DNA from: Cylindrospermum sp. FACHB-282
GTDB lineage: Bacteria; Cyanobacteriota; Cyanobacteriia; Cyanobacteriales; Nostocaceae
Assembly: GCF_014697195.1 (NCBI RefSeq)
Contig: NZ_JACJRJ010000031.1
Coordinates: 1 to 64,000 of the forward strand
DNA length: 64,000 nt
Direction of reading: 5' to 3'
In this document: piece after piece, positions 51,040 to 60,753 of the stretch
Layout of the letters: each line of letters opens with the position of its first letter
Position numbering within the stretch: position 1 is the first letter of the stretch
The notes under the pieces: model-generated
Told to the model about the DNA's origin: nothing
The model's input: only the letters and a program-made list of their open reading frames with translations
Databases searched by the model: none
Made by a program: the position numbers and the translations under genes

Positions 51040-54030
51040 ATGCCCTATATTAATCATCCTCAGTTCCGAAAACATGGATTGACTGTATTAAATGTTACGG
51101 TTGCTCTATTGCTGATGCTGGCGCTAGATCCTTGGATGGAAATGAGCAAAACTCCTTTCTTGCTGTTTTTTAGCGCTATCATGGTGAGTGCTTGGTACGG
51201 TGGTTTGAAGTCAGGGCTGTTAGCAACTGTCTTGTCTACTATATTGAGCGGTTTCTTCTTTATTGAACCAAAATATACCTTGTTTTTTGACCCACCTAAT
51301 TTCCTGCGAATTGGGTTATTTGTATTTCAGGGATTTCTCTTCAGTATTTTATGTGAAGAATTAAAGACTGCCAAAAGACGGGCCCAAAAGAATCTCCATG
51401 AACTGCGGGAAAGTGAAGAAAGGTTCCGGGCAATGTTTGACCAAGCAGCGGTAGGTATAGCCCTGGTAGGGCTGGATGGGCGATTCCTCCAGATTAATCG
51501 CGCCCTGTGTGAGATTACTGGGTACAAGCATGAAGAATTAATTCAGATGAGCTTCGAGGAAATTACTCACCCTAATGAATTGGAAATAGATTGGGAATAT
51601 GCGCGACGGGTTTTAGCCAAGGAAATTAGTGGTTATTCCCTGGAGAAACGCTACATCTGCAAAGATGGTTCCATCGTGTGGGTAAACTTGACTTCATCAG
51701 CGGTTTGGGATGCTAACGGGCAAGCAAAGTATGCGGTAGGTATTATTGAAGATATTAGCGAACGGCAAGCCGCGTTGCACGAACGCAAAAGAGTTGAAGC
51801 CGAGCAACAATTTTTAGTTGAAGCCAGCACCTTACTAGCTAGCTCATTGGATTATGAAATTACTTTGGTAAATGTGGCTAAACTGGCAGTTCCTACTCTG
51901 TCAGATTGGTGTGTTGTGGAGATTTTTCAGGAAGATCAGTCTAGTCAACAAATTGCCCTGGAAACTGCCGACCCCAGAAAACGAAGGATTTTAGAAGAAA
52001 TCAGACGGCGTTATCCGCCAAAAAACGGTGTCAAAGATTATTTGCAGAAACTAGAGCAGGAAAAATCTGTCTTTTATCCTCAATTAACCGAATCTACTTT
52101 GGCACAGATGGCTCAAGACAAGGAACATCTGCAATTACTCCGAAGCTTGGGTATTCGCTCTCTGATGGTGATTCCACTAAGTTCCCGTGGGCAATTATTC
52201 GGGGCAATCTCTTTCTTCTCGGCTGAGTCTGATCATCACTATGAATTGACAGACTTGGCTTTAGCAGAGGATATTGCCCGTCGTGCTGCAACAGCAATTG
52301 ATAATGCTAGACTCTACCAGGAAACTCAACAGTCCAAGCAAGCAGCGGAGAGGGCTGTTAATCGCACGGTGCAGTTACAAAGAATTACCGCCGCCCTTTC
52401 CGAAGCGTTGACTTCTCAGGAAGTGGCGGATGTGGTGGTGAATCAAGGAATTGGAGCTTTGGGAGCTACATCTGGGAGCATCGTTTTATTAGCTAAAGAA
52501 GGTACTACCATCAACGTTGTGCAAGCCATTGGCTATCCGCAATCACTGGTAGATGCTTGGAAAAGTTTCCCGATTACTGCTTCTGTCCCGTTAGCTGAAA
52601 CATTAAGAACTGGGCAGGCAATTTTTATAGAAAATGTAGAGTCCTTAGCTGCTAAGTATCCCCATTTAGCGGATCTGCCAGATATCACAGAAAATCGTGG
52701 CTTTGCTTGTATTCCTCTGATAGTAGAGGGAAAAACAATAGGGGGATTGGGATTGAGCTTTGCTACAGCCCTAGCATTTAATCAAGAAGACCGGGGATTT
52801 ATGTTTACTCTAGGGCAGCAGTGTGCTTTGGCGATCGCCCGCGCTCAACTTTATGAGGCAGAAAAAGAGTCCCGGGCAGAAGCTGAGACAGCAAACCGCA
52901 TTAAAGATGAATTCCTCGCTGTGCTTTCTCACGAACTGAGAACGCCCCTAAATCCCATCTTGGGGTGGGCTAAGTTACTCCGCACCCGCAAGCACGATGA
53001 AGCTACCGTCAATCGCGCTTTGGAAACAATTGAGCGCAATGCCAAGTTACAAACTCAACTAGTTGAAGATTTGCTAGATGTTTCCCGAATCTTACGAGGT
53101 AAGTTGAGTCTCAATATTTGTGCGGTAAATTTGCGCGTCACAATCATCACCGCCATAGAAACGGTACGCTTGGCAGCAGAAGCTAAGTCAATTCAAATAA
53201 CAACGTTCCTGAGTAATGATATCGTTGAGGTGATGGGCGATGGCGATCGCTTACAACAAATAGTTTGGAATTTAATCTCGAATGCTGTGAAGTTTACTCC
53301 CACAGGCGGACGAGTGGAAGTACGTTTAGAAAAAGTTGGGTTAGATGCACAAATCCAGGTGATTGATACTGGCCTTGGCATCACCCCGGAATTCTTGCCT
53401 CACGTCTTTGAATACTTTCGCCAAGCAGATGCCAAAACAACCAGGGTATTTGGTGGATTAGGACTGGGACTGGCAATTGTGCATCATCTAGTAGAACTTC
53501 ATGGGGGTACTGTTCAGGTGGAAAGTGCTGGAAAAGAACAGGGTGCAACATTTACAGTCAAGCTACCGTTGCTCAAAAGTACTGAGTTACCTTCTTCGAG
53601 TCCTGAGTCTGCTGATTTAGAACAATCAACCCAAGACTTATTACTCTCTGGAGTGCAAATCTTGCTTGTAGACGATCAGGCTGATGTGCGAGATTTATTT
53701 TGTTTTACCTTAGAAGAGTATGGGGCCACTGTAAAGGCAGTGGCATCGGCAGATCAAGCTCTGGAAGTACTGGATCAGTCACAGCCAGATATTCTGTTAA
53801 GTGATATTGGCATGCCGGTGATCGATGGCTATATGTTGCTGCGCCAGGTGAGACAATTACCACCAGAGCAAGGTGGGCAAATTCCGGCGATCGCCTTAAC
53901 CGCTTATGCTGGAGAAATTGACTACAAACAAGCAATGGCGGCTGGTTTCCAAAAGCACGTTTCTAAGCCTGTTGATCCAGAGGATTTAGCTAGAGCGATC
54001 GCTGATATTCTTGGACGCCATCAACCATAA
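51040..54030 (+). CDS. Hybrid sensor histidine kinase (DUF4118-PAS-GAF-GAF-HisKA-HATPase-REC)
   Basis: The 996-aa protein starts with about four KdpD-like transmembrane helices (to about 100), then a PAS/PAC domain (about 130-250), two GAF domains (about 270-425 and 450-600), a HisKA domain with H631 in VLSHELRTPLNPI, a HATPase domain (NLISNAVKFTP, GLGLGLAIV), and a C-terminal receiver with D922 in LLSDIGMPVIDGY. It could phosphorylate its own receiver and pass phosphate on. It is monocistronic. The signal is unknown; GAF domains here show no bilin-binding cysteine that I can recognise. Confidence 0.93.
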   Translation: MPYINHPQFRKHGLTVLNVTVALLLMLALDPWMEMSKTPFLLFFSAIMVSAWYGGLKSGLLATVLSTILSGFFFIEPKYTLFFDPPNFLRIGLFVFQGFLFSILCEELKTAKRRAQKNLHELRESEERFRAMFDQAAVGIALVGLDGRFLQINRALCEITGYKHEELIQMSFEEITHPNELEIDWEYARRVLAKEISGYSLEKRYICKDGSIVWVNLTSSAVWDANGQAKYAVGIIEDISERQAALHERKRVEAEQQFLVEASTLLASSLDYEITLVNVAKLAVPTLSDWCVVEIFQEDQSSQQIALETADPRKRRILEEIRRRYPPKNGVKDYLQKLEQEKSVFYPQLTESTLAQMAQDKEHLQLLRSLGIRSLMVIPLSSRGQLFGAISFFSAESDHHYELTDLALAEDIARRAATAIDNARLYQETQQSKQAAERAVNRTVQLQRITAALSEALTSQEVADVVVNQGIGALGATSGSIVLLAKEGTTINVVQAIGYPQSLVDAWKSFPITASVPLAETLRTGQAIFIENVESLAAKYPHLADLPDITENRGFACIPLIVEGKTIGGLGLSFATALAFNQEDRGFMFTLGQQCALAIARAQLYEAEKESRAEAETANRIKDEFLAVLSHELRTPLNPILGWAKLLRTRKHDEATVNRALETIERNAKLQTQLVEDLLDVSRILRGKLSLNICAVNLRVTIITAIETVRLAAEAKSIQITTFLSNDIVEVMGDGDRLQQIVWNLISNAVKFTPTGGRVEVRLEKVGLDAQIQVIDTGLGITPEFLPHVFEYFRQADAKTTRVFGGLGLGLAIVHHLVELHGGTVQVESAGKEQGATFTVKLPLLKSTELPSSSPESADLEQSTQDLLLSGVQILLVDDQADVRDLFCFTLEEYGATVKAVASADQALEVLDQSQPDILLSDIGMPVIDGYMLLRQVRQLPPEQGGQIPAIALTAYAGEIDYKQAMAAGFQKHVSKPVDPEDLARAIADILGRHQP

Positions 54031-54162
54031 AAATCTTGTGAAGTCTCCCACATCAACCGCAAACGTTATGATCTGGGCGAATCACAGTCCTATTAAGGAT
54101 GTACAAGATTTCCTTCATACTTCCAACTACAACAATCTTCCCACTACGGTGTTTTATACTAA

Positions 54163-54425
54163 GAGGATGTTTTAAAAGTATTGGGCGAATATAATAGAGC
54201 CTCCGGCACGCTCCGCGAACGCTACTACACAAACGAAGTCCACCTCCGTGGACTAATGAAAAATTAAGGGTTTTTAACCCACGTTCGCGTAGCGTTCCGC
54301 AGGAAAGGTGGGTTTTGTCTGTGTAGCCAAGCCACTGCGTTGGGCGGCTCCGCCGACTTGAAGCATGTGGCGCGCGATTTCTAATCGCCCAGGGGAGTAT
54401 GAATTTAGACTTTTAAAACATCCTC
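54163..54425. mobile_element. 263-bp MITE-like element with nested repeats
   Basis: GAGGATGTTTTAAAAGT (54163-54179) is exactly inverted at 54409-54425. Between them lie several smaller palindromes: GTCCAC/GTGGAC, AACCCAC/GTGGGTT with an inserted GTTCGCGTAGCGTTCCGC block, and the 26-nt repeat (54340-54365) also seen in xseA. No clear target duplication was found and it has no coding capacity. Confidence 0.7.
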
Positions 54426-54557
54426 TCAGGAACCGCCAATCAAAGGATAACTTTAATGAAACCCCACAAAAATTGTTTTCGATAAATCTCAAAAGCATCC
54501 TTATGGGCATTTCGTTATTGGGGGTAATTTGATAATAACTTGTTTAATCAATGACCA

Positions 54558-55979
54558 ATGACAAAACCAATAGAAGTCCGCAACCCCCGAACTGGCAAAT
54601 ATGACTATGTAATTATCCCACCACCCCCAAAACTACTAGCCCAGCAATGTAACCGTATCCGCAGGGCACAAGTTAGTTGGCAGCAGATTGGTATAGAAGG
54701 GAGAATTGAAGCCTTACAGCAGTGGAAGCAAGTCATCTTATCTGGGCGCGAACAGCTGACAGAGGCTTTAATAAATGACACAGGAAGATTGTCAATATCC
54801 ATCCTAGAAATAGACTCCTTTCTCTCTAGCATCGACCGCTGGTGTGGATTAGCTCCACAGTTGCTGCAAGAATTTGCCAAAAATACAGCCATCCCCTTTA
54901 TCGCCTTACAACAAACATCAGTTCCTTACCCCCTAGTAGCGGTAATTAGCCCCTGGAATTTTCCCTTGTTGCTGTCTACAATGGACACAATTCCGGCATT
55001 GCTAGCGGGTTGTGCCGTTATTGTTAAACCTAGTGAAATTGCCCCCCGCTTTGTAGCACCGCTAATGACCGCCCTTAATACCGTCCCCAAATTGCGCGAT
55101 GTCTTAACTTTTGTGGAGGGAGCAGGACAAACGGGAGCAGCTTTGATTGAAAATGTAGATTTGGTATGCTTTACAGGCAGCGTAGAAACTGGGAGAAGAG
55201 TTGCAGAAGCCGCAGCTAAAAACTTTATTCCAGCTTTTTTAGAATTAGGAGGCAAAGACCCAGCAATAGTTTTAGAATCAGCCAATTTAGAATTAGCCAC
55301 CTCAGCAATTTTGTGGGGTTCAGTCGTCAACACCGGACAGTCATGCCTCTCAATTGAGCGAATTTATGTGGCTGAATCTATATTTGAAAAGTTTTATCAT
55401 CAATTAGTAGCTAAAGCTTCTCGCCTCCAGCTAGCCTACCCCACAATAGAAAGTGGTGAAATTGGCCCAATCATTGCCGAAAACCAAGCAGCAATTATTA
55501 ATGAACATCTACAGGATGCAGCGTCTAAAGGAGCAGTAATTCACTGTGGCGGTAAAGTGGAAGAATTAGGTGGGGGTTGGTGGTGTCGTCCCACAGTTCT
55601 CACCGAAGTTGACCATTCAATGGAAGTGATGACAGAAGAAACATTTGGCCCAATTATGCCAGTAATGCCTTTTTCCACAGTTGAAGAAGCAGTGCATTTG
55701 GCAAACGACTCAATTTATGGGTTGAGTGCTGCTGTGTTTGCCAAGTCAGAAGAGTTAGCATTAGAAGTTGCCCAGCAGATAGATGCAGGTGCCATCAGTA
55801 TCAACGATGCTGCCTTAACAGCAATTATGCATGAAGGAGAGAAAAATGCCTTTAAATTTTCTGGGATGGGTGGATCAGGTATGGGTGCGACAGCATTGAA
55901 ACGGTTTATGCGAAAAAAATCTTTTTTGATTAAAACCAACTCAATTAAAGATCCTTGGTGGTTTAATCATCAAGAATAG
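54558..55979 (+). CDS. NAD(P)-dependent aldehyde dehydrogenase
   Basis: The 473-aa enzyme has the family's signature residues: SPWNFP at 131-136, KPSE near 157-160, FTGS at 205-208, the catalytic base E229 (FLELGGKDPA) and the nucleophile C263 (NTGQSCLSIERI). A deduced length around 470 aa is normal. The class resembles those oxidising medium- and long-chain aldehydes, but the substrate is unknown. ATG at 54558 lies within a repeat-like ATGACCAATGAC sequence; an alternative ATG at 54551 is out of frame. Confidence 0.92.
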   Translation: MTKPIEVRNPRTGKYDYVIIPPPPKLLAQQCNRIRRAQVSWQQIGIEGRIEALQQWKQVILSGREQLTEALINDTGRLSISILEIDSFLSSIDRWCGLAPQLLQEFAKNTAIPFIALQQTSVPYPLVAVISPWNFPLLLSTMDTIPALLAGCAVIVKPSEIAPRFVAPLMTALNTVPKLRDVLTFVEGAGQTGAALIENVDLVCFTGSVETGRRVAEAAAKNFIPAFLELGGKDPAIVLESANLELATSAILWGSVVNTGQSCLSIERIYVAESIFEKFYHQLVAKASRLQLAYPTIESGEIGPIIAENQAAIINEHLQDAASKGAVIHCGGKVEELGGGWWCRPTVLTEVDHSMEVMTEETFGPIMPVMPFSTVEEAVHLANDSIYGLSAAVFAKSEELALEVAQQIDAGAISINDAALTAIMHEGEKNAFKFSGMGGSGMGATALKRFMRKKSFLIKTNSIKDPWWFNHQE

Positions 55980-56338
55980 TCAAAAATAATTGGAAATCAG
56001 CAATTACCTAGTTAGCTGAATATATTTTTTTTGTATATCTAATATTCATCAAGCAATGCCCATTATGCTCCTCCATGAAGAAGAGTGATCTGGTTCATAT
56101 ACACTGTAATTTGGCATTGGTTAAAAATGATCAAGTCTATCAACTCACCCTAGTTCCAGAAAAACCGATACAATAATAGCTGAAAATTTCCAGTAATTTT
56201 GATAAAATTAATTATCAATCTTTAGGGCGCGTTATAATGTGTTAATTCCTCATTATTGAACAAAAATATTTGGATTAATTCCAGATAGCTAATAATGATT
56301 GAAAATCCCCAGCCTTCCATTACCAAAATTAATTTTTT
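55980..56338. other. Intergenic region with a 33-codon ORF
   Basis: About 360 bp. A small ORF at 56075-56176 (MKKSDLVHIHCNLALVKNDQ onward) looks protein-like but has no ribosome-binding site and could be a gene fragment. Otherwise no feature was seen. Confidence 0.3.
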
Positions 56339-57727
56339 ATGGCAAAAATTGACAAAATAAACTTTTCGACTCCTAGCGGATTTCCTGAATTTCTTCCTAG
56401 TGAAAAGCGACTGGAATTATATTTACTAGATATTATCCGTAGGGTTTTTGAAAGCTATGGATTTACACCCATTGAAACCCCAGCAGTAGAACGTTTAGAA
56501 GTGCTGCAAGCCAAAGGGAATCAAGGAGATAATATCATTTATGGCATTGAGCCAATTCTGCCACCAAATCGCCAAGCTGAGAAGGATAAATCGGGTGATT
56601 CTGGTTCAGAGCAAAAAGCTCTAAAGTTTGATCAAACAGTACCTTTGGCGGCGTATATTGCCCGTCATTTAAATGAATTGACTTTTCCATTCGCCCGTTA
56701 CCAAATGGATGTAGTTTTTCGTGGTGAACGGGCAAAAGATGGGCGTTTCCGTCAATTTCGTCAGTGCGATATTGATGTGGTTACTCGTGGCCAACTCAGC
56801 TTGCTATATGATGCTCAAATGCCGGCAATTATCACGGAAATATTTACAGCAATTAATATTGGTGATTTTCTAATTCGCATCAATAATCGCAAAGTTCTTA
56901 CTGGTTTTTTTCAGTCAGTAGGAATTGCTGAAAACCAAATTAAATCCTGTATCGGCATTATCGATAATTTGGAGAAAATCGGGGAAGGTAAGGTAAAACA
57001 AGATTTAGAAAAAGAGGGTATTTCACTAGAGCAGGTGCAAAAAATTATTGATTTTATTAAAATCGATGGTGGAGTCGATGAGGTATTAGATAAGCTTAAA
57101 CACCTATCAGAAAATCTGCCAGAATCTGAGCAATTTTGTCTGGGAGTTGCTGAACTAGAAACAGTAATTACAGGGGTGCGTAATCTCGGAGTTCCCGCAA
57201 ATCGTTTTTGTATTGATTTACGTATTGCCCGTGGTCTTAATTACTATACGGGCACAGTTTACGAAACAACCCTATTAGGGCATGAAGCTTTAGGTAGTAT
57301 TTGTTCTGGTGGCAGATATGAAGAGTTAGTTGGGGTATTTTTGGGTGAAAAAATGCCTGGAGTGGGAATTTCTATAGGTTTAACTCGCTTAATTAGTCGG
57401 TTATTAAAAGCTGGCGTTCTTAACACTTTAGCTGCCACACCAGCCCAGGTAATGGTAGTGAATATGCAAGAGGATTTGATGCCTATTTATTTAAAAGTAT
57501 CACAACAGTTACGTCAGGCGGGCATTAATGTTGTAACTAGCTTTGACAAACGAGGATTAGGTAAACAATTTCAGTTAGCCCAGAAACAAGGAATTCAATT
57601 TTGCGTGATTATTGGTTCTGAAGAAGCAGCCGCGCAGAAGTCATCGCTCAAAGATTTAAAATCAGGTGAGCAAATAGCAGTAGCACTGGAAAATTTGGCA
57701 GAAGAAGTTAAAAGCCGAATTGGATAA
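56339..57727 (+). CDS. hisS: Histidine-tRNA ligase of the FRQCDID type
   Basis: A class II aminoacyl-tRNA synthetase that charges tRNA-His. The 462-aa protein has motif 1 region PSGFPEFLPSEKRLELYLLD, motif 2 FRGERAKDGRFRQFRQCDID at 127-146, and the histidine-binding RGLNYYTGTVYE near 298-309. The QCDID motif and LKFDQTVPLAAYIARHL recall archaeal/eukaryotic HisRS more than the usual bacterial RPEGTAG / FHQLGCE form. The key histidine-binding and catalytic elements are present, so it should be an active HisRS rather than the regulatory homologue HisZ. A second, conventional hisS may exist elsewhere. Confidence 0.88.
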   Translation: MAKIDKINFSTPSGFPEFLPSEKRLELYLLDIIRRVFESYGFTPIETPAVERLEVLQAKGNQGDNIIYGIEPILPPNRQAEKDKSGDSGSEQKALKFDQTVPLAAYIARHLNELTFPFARYQMDVVFRGERAKDGRFRQFRQCDIDVVTRGQLSLLYDAQMPAIITEIFTAINIGDFLIRINNRKVLTGFFQSVGIAENQIKSCIGIIDNLEKIGEGKVKQDLEKEGISLEQVQKIIDFIKIDGGVDEVLDKLKHLSENLPESEQFCLGVAELETVITGVRNLGVPANRFCIDLRIARGLNYYTGTVYETTLLGHEALGSICSGGRYEELVGVFLGEKMPGVGISIGLTRLISRLLKAGVLNTLAATPAQVMVVNMQEDLMPIYLKVSQQLRQAGINVVTSFDKRGLGKQFQLAQKQGIQFCVIIGSEEAAAQKSSLKDLKSGEQIAVALENLAEEVKSRIG

Positions 57728-57748
57728 ATCCCCTAGGGTTCGCTACTC

Positions 57749-58015
57749 TCACTCTTCTTGCAAGATGCGTAAAATTCGCGCCACATATTCAGCCCGCGAT
57801 CGCTCCTGTTCTTCAATAATATGGGTGTCTGGTTCATAAGTTTCAATTTCTTGGCGCAAAATCAGGCCCTTTGCCTCTGCTAACCGCTCCAAAGTATCCA
57901 GGCGATCGCGCAATACAGATACTTCGCCCATCAAAGCTATCACAATGGATAACAGTTGATCTGTTTGCTTATTCTCTAAAAAAATGGGCCGTTTCCCTTT
58001 AGCAAATCTTGGCAT
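57749..58015 (-). CDS. Hypothetical coiled-coil protein, 88 aa
   Basis: A small protein with a basic N-terminus (MPRFAKGKRPIFLENK), a heptad-type helix at about 20-50 (LSIVIALMGEVSVLRDRLDTLE) and an acidic tail (EQERSRAEYVARILRILQEE). It follows the methyltransferase gene with a 14-bp gap on the same strand, so the two are likely co-transcribed. No catalytic motif is present. It might be a partner of the methyltransferase, but this is inference from context. Confidence 0.65.
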   Translation of the reverse strand: MPRFAKGKRPIFLENKQTDQLLSIVIALMGEVSVLRDRLDTLERLAEAKGLILRQEIETYEPDTHIIEEQERSRAEYVARILRILQEE

Positions 58016-58029
58016 CTTCGCTTTCCTAA

Positions 58030-59232
58030 TTATTTTTGAGCAGCAAATACATACCAGCTTCCCCGACTACCAAAGCTTCTAGCAACAGGTTTATCGGCTT
58101 GGGAGCTTGATTTTTCCTGAGACTGCACAGCAGTGGGCATAAACAAAGGAATAAAGGTAGGGATGACTTTATCTGCTGCAAAACCAGCCTCAATGGCGCT
58201 TGCTTCTAGATCCAAGTCTCGCATGGCACTCCAGAACGGTTCATTGTTATTGGCTGTCTCCCAGTCAGAAACAAAAGCCTGAAACGGTTTCATATCTTTG
58301 TATAAAGGTGCATCCAGATGGGCCATGAGTCCACCGGGGGCCAGTAGGCGATCGCATTCCTGAAAAACATTACGAATAGCAAACCCAGGAATTTCATGGA
58401 GCAACAAGTGGGAAACAATCAAATCAAAATATCCATCAGCAAAATTCGTGCATTCGGCATTTTGTTGAGAAAAATGTACTCGCTTACCTAAATCCTCTGC
58501 CCTAGCATGGGCATAGCGCAAGGTGGAAGCACCAATATCGATAGCGTAAACTTCTGCGTCAGGGTAAGCATCTACATAGGGTAGGGTGCTATGGCCAGCA
58601 GTACAACCCAAATCTAAAATGCGCTTAGGCTGCCACTCTGAATGCTGTACCTTTAAGTAGTTGTGGACAAGTGCTTGCCCCAAACCATCATTGAGCGGGC
58701 CCAAACGCCCCTGAACATATAGATAAACCCCCCGGTCATAAAGGGCACCTGCTGTGATGTCGTTCGCCATTCTATCAGTGTGATATCCTCCCGGCATACA
58801 GTGAATATCCACCATAGTCTGATATTTGGGAATCGTAAAATCTGCATCTAAGGTTAAAGAACCGAGCCTTGGCTGCGGGTTCACTTGATCACCATGACAA
58901 AGCTGCTGATATTTCGTCACCAAATCATCTATCTGCCGTTCAATACTGCTTTCCACAGATTCCCACATCACCTCTTGGGATGTCCGCTTTAAAGCACTCG
59001 ACCAGGCATACAAGAGGTTATCCCCCATAGCTGCCCGCACTTCAAAACGGTCTTGGGGAAGACGCTCATGCTCTTGCTTAAACCGCGGTGCTACCTGCTT
59101 TTCATAAATCTCGTAAACCTTGGAGTTAATTTGACTACCGATATGAGTTCTGAGCGTGTTAACAAATGCTTGCCGAGCCAACTCATCATGGGTTGTCTGC
59201 GGCAGTATTGCGTGTTTTAATTGTTGATGCAT
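58030..59232 (-). CDS. Class I SAM-dependent methyltransferase, 400 aa
   Basis: Residues 1-200 form a helical N-terminal domain of unknown fold. From about 203 a Rossmann methyltransferase follows with motif I LDLGCTAGHS at 206-215, the SAM acidic residue D232 (AIDIGASTLRYA) and motif ECTNFADGYFDLIVSHLLLHE. A Lys/Ser-rich C-terminal tail follows. The acceptor is unknown. ATG at 59232 is followed by a plausible N-terminus; the gene precedes the coiled-coil gene at 57749 by 14 bp. Confidence 0.88.
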   Translation of the reverse strand: MHQQLKHAILPQTTHDELARQAFVNTLRTHIGSQINSKVYEIYEKQVAPRFKQEHERLPQDRFEVRAAMGDNLLYAWSSALKRTSQEVMWESVESSIERQIDDLVTKYQQLCHGDQVNPQPRLGSLTLDADFTIPKYQTMVDIHCMPGGYHTDRMANDITAGALYDRGVYLYVQGRLGPLNDGLGQALVHNYLKVQHSEWQPKRILDLGCTAGHSTLPYVDAYPDAEVYAIDIGASTLRYAHARAEDLGKRVHFSQQNAECTNFADGYFDLIVSHLLLHEIPGFAIRNVFQECDRLLAPGGLMAHLDAPLYKDMKPFQAFVSDWETANNNEPFWSAMRDLDLEASAIEAGFAADKVIPTFIPLFMPTAVQSQEKSSSQADKPVARSFGSRGSWYVFAAQK

Positions 59233-59566
59233 AAACTACTACTCCTGTCAATTAAATATATATTTAAATTTCCTCTTTTTCTACCCAAGGAGGTATCAAA
59301 TTGTGAACTACCTTTCTACTAAGACTAGCAAATTTGCCACTTGAGCTTATTTTAGAGGAAATAGCAAATATGGGATATGGTTTGTGTGATTAAAATTCCT
59401 CAGAAAGTGCTTTAGGGAAATCACCTTTTTAGGTTAGGATGCCTCAAGGGACGGATCAAAAAACCATCTTTCCGAGACGCTGCACTTACAAAAAAGCCTG
59501 AAAAGAAGATAAATTTGTCCGGTGCGTCACTTAATAATCTGTTTTAAAAAAATTTATAGAGGCACA

Positions 59567-59962
59567 ATGACAGCAGAGTCAGAAAACACTTTGAGAGTTG
59601 CTCAACAGGCATTTGAGCATTTTGAACATGGTCTAGCTACAGGGGAATGGTCAGTATTTCTCGATATGCTCACAGAAGATTTTACTTTTTGGTTTCCAAT
59701 GGGAAAATTCCACGGGTTAAATGTGGGAAAGGAGCGAGCAAGAGAATTTTTCCAATACGTTGCTGAATCCTTCCGAGGAGGAATCACCTTGATTCTAGAA
59801 CGCTTGACTAGCAATGAGACAACAGTTGTGTTTGAATTTCGAGATGAGGGACTGTTGTTAGGACAACCCTACAAAAATCGTATCGCAGTTTCCTTTGATG
59901 TGCGTGGCGACAAAATTTGTGGTTATCGGGAATACTTCGGTAGCGATGGCAAATCTTACTAA
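59567..59962 (+). CDS. NTF2-like / SnoaL-type protein, 131 aa
   Basis: The product has the pattern of the SnoaL/NTF2-like fold: an N-terminal helix, DMLTEDFTFWFPMGKFHGLN, a helix with KERAREFFQYVAESF, and a beta sheet with TTVVFEFRDEGLL. ATG at 59567 with AGAGG upstream is chosen over a GTG at 59522. Family members act as small enzymes or binding proteins. It ends within four bases of the convergent gene at 59959. Confidence 0.8.
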   Translation: MTAESENTLRVAQQAFEHFEHGLATGEWSVFLDMLTEDFTFWFPMGKFHGLNVGKERAREFFQYVAESFRGGITLILERLTSNETTVVFEFRDEGLLLGQPYKNRIAVSFDVRGDKICGYREYFGSDGKSY

Positions 59963-60423
59963 TTATTTTCAGGATTTAGCTCATTGATTTCTCTACACTT
60001 CGCCTCTGCCCCTTGATAGGCTGCTAAGTAGTCCTGACCACCTAACATGACATCACCATAATACTCATAAGGTGGGTCACCGTAGATTGGCAATGGTTCG
60101 TCTTCAGGATAATCTTCTTTCGATTCTTCGATCAGTGCTTTCAGCTTTTTTACGGTCAAATATTGTGCTGGAAAATACCAAAGATCCTGGGAGCTTTTCT
60201 GCAAATGCGGTAGTGTGGGATCGATAATGCAACCACCTAACTCAATCCAACCATGCTCAATAGGTATATATGGTTGACCAGGAAAAACTAAAAAACCCTG
60301 AACATAGGTTGCTCCCTGAGTCGCCAATGCTGCTCTGTAAGCATTATCAAAGGGAAGATTGGCTTTGCTGTTTATGCTTTTAGCAATTGTGCTTGACAGC
60401 GTTTCATCCAATGGTTTGTTCAT
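59959..60423 (-). CDS. Hypothetical protein, 154 aa
   Basis: A soluble protein with Pro/Tyr-rich segments (GFLVFPGQPYIPIEHGWIEL and YGDPPYEYYGDVMLGGQDYL). ATG at 60423 (MNKPLDE) or 60432 may be used. It overlaps the end of the NTF2-like gene by four bases in convergent orientation. No family recognised. Confidence 0.6.
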   Translation of the reverse strand: MNKPLDETLSSTIAKSINSKANLPFDNAYRAALATQGATYVQGFLVFPGQPYIPIEHGWIELGGCIIDPTLPHLQKSSQDLWYFPAQYLTVKKLKALIEESKEDYPEDEPLPIYGDPPYEYYGDVMLGGQDYLAAYQGAEAKCREINELNPENN

Positions 60424-60753
60424 CAATAGCAAGGATTAAAGCAGCCACTACAATATAGTATCATCAGGAAGTCCACCCATACAATAAAGCCCTAGAGATT
60501 GTCTGGTACGGCTCTGAAAAACTTACCCAAAACCCAATAAACCACGACAAACTAGACATAAAATAGTTTTGGGGTTCTCTTCATCTTTCACCCGGTCGGC
60601 AAGAACCCGCTTTAGCCATGGGGTCAATCTAAAATCTAAAATCTAAAATCCAAAATTGTTTGACATTTGTAGAGCGGTTAAATGTTATTTTTTGTCTGCA
60701 ATAAGTCAACTAAACTTGAATAGAATAAGCTTGTACAGTCAATCTCAACAAAA
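60424..60753. other. Intergenic region with heptamer repeats
   Basis: About 330 bp without a gene. Four tandem heptamers (three TCTAAAA and one TCCAAAA) lie at 60628-60655, a short tandem repeat typical of Nostocales intergenic DNA. Confidence 0.6.

Noticed and set aside
54274-54510. 78-codon minus-strand ORF across the second MITE
   Set aside because: It spans repeats and palindromes of a non-coding mobile element and has no protein-like domain; treated as chance.
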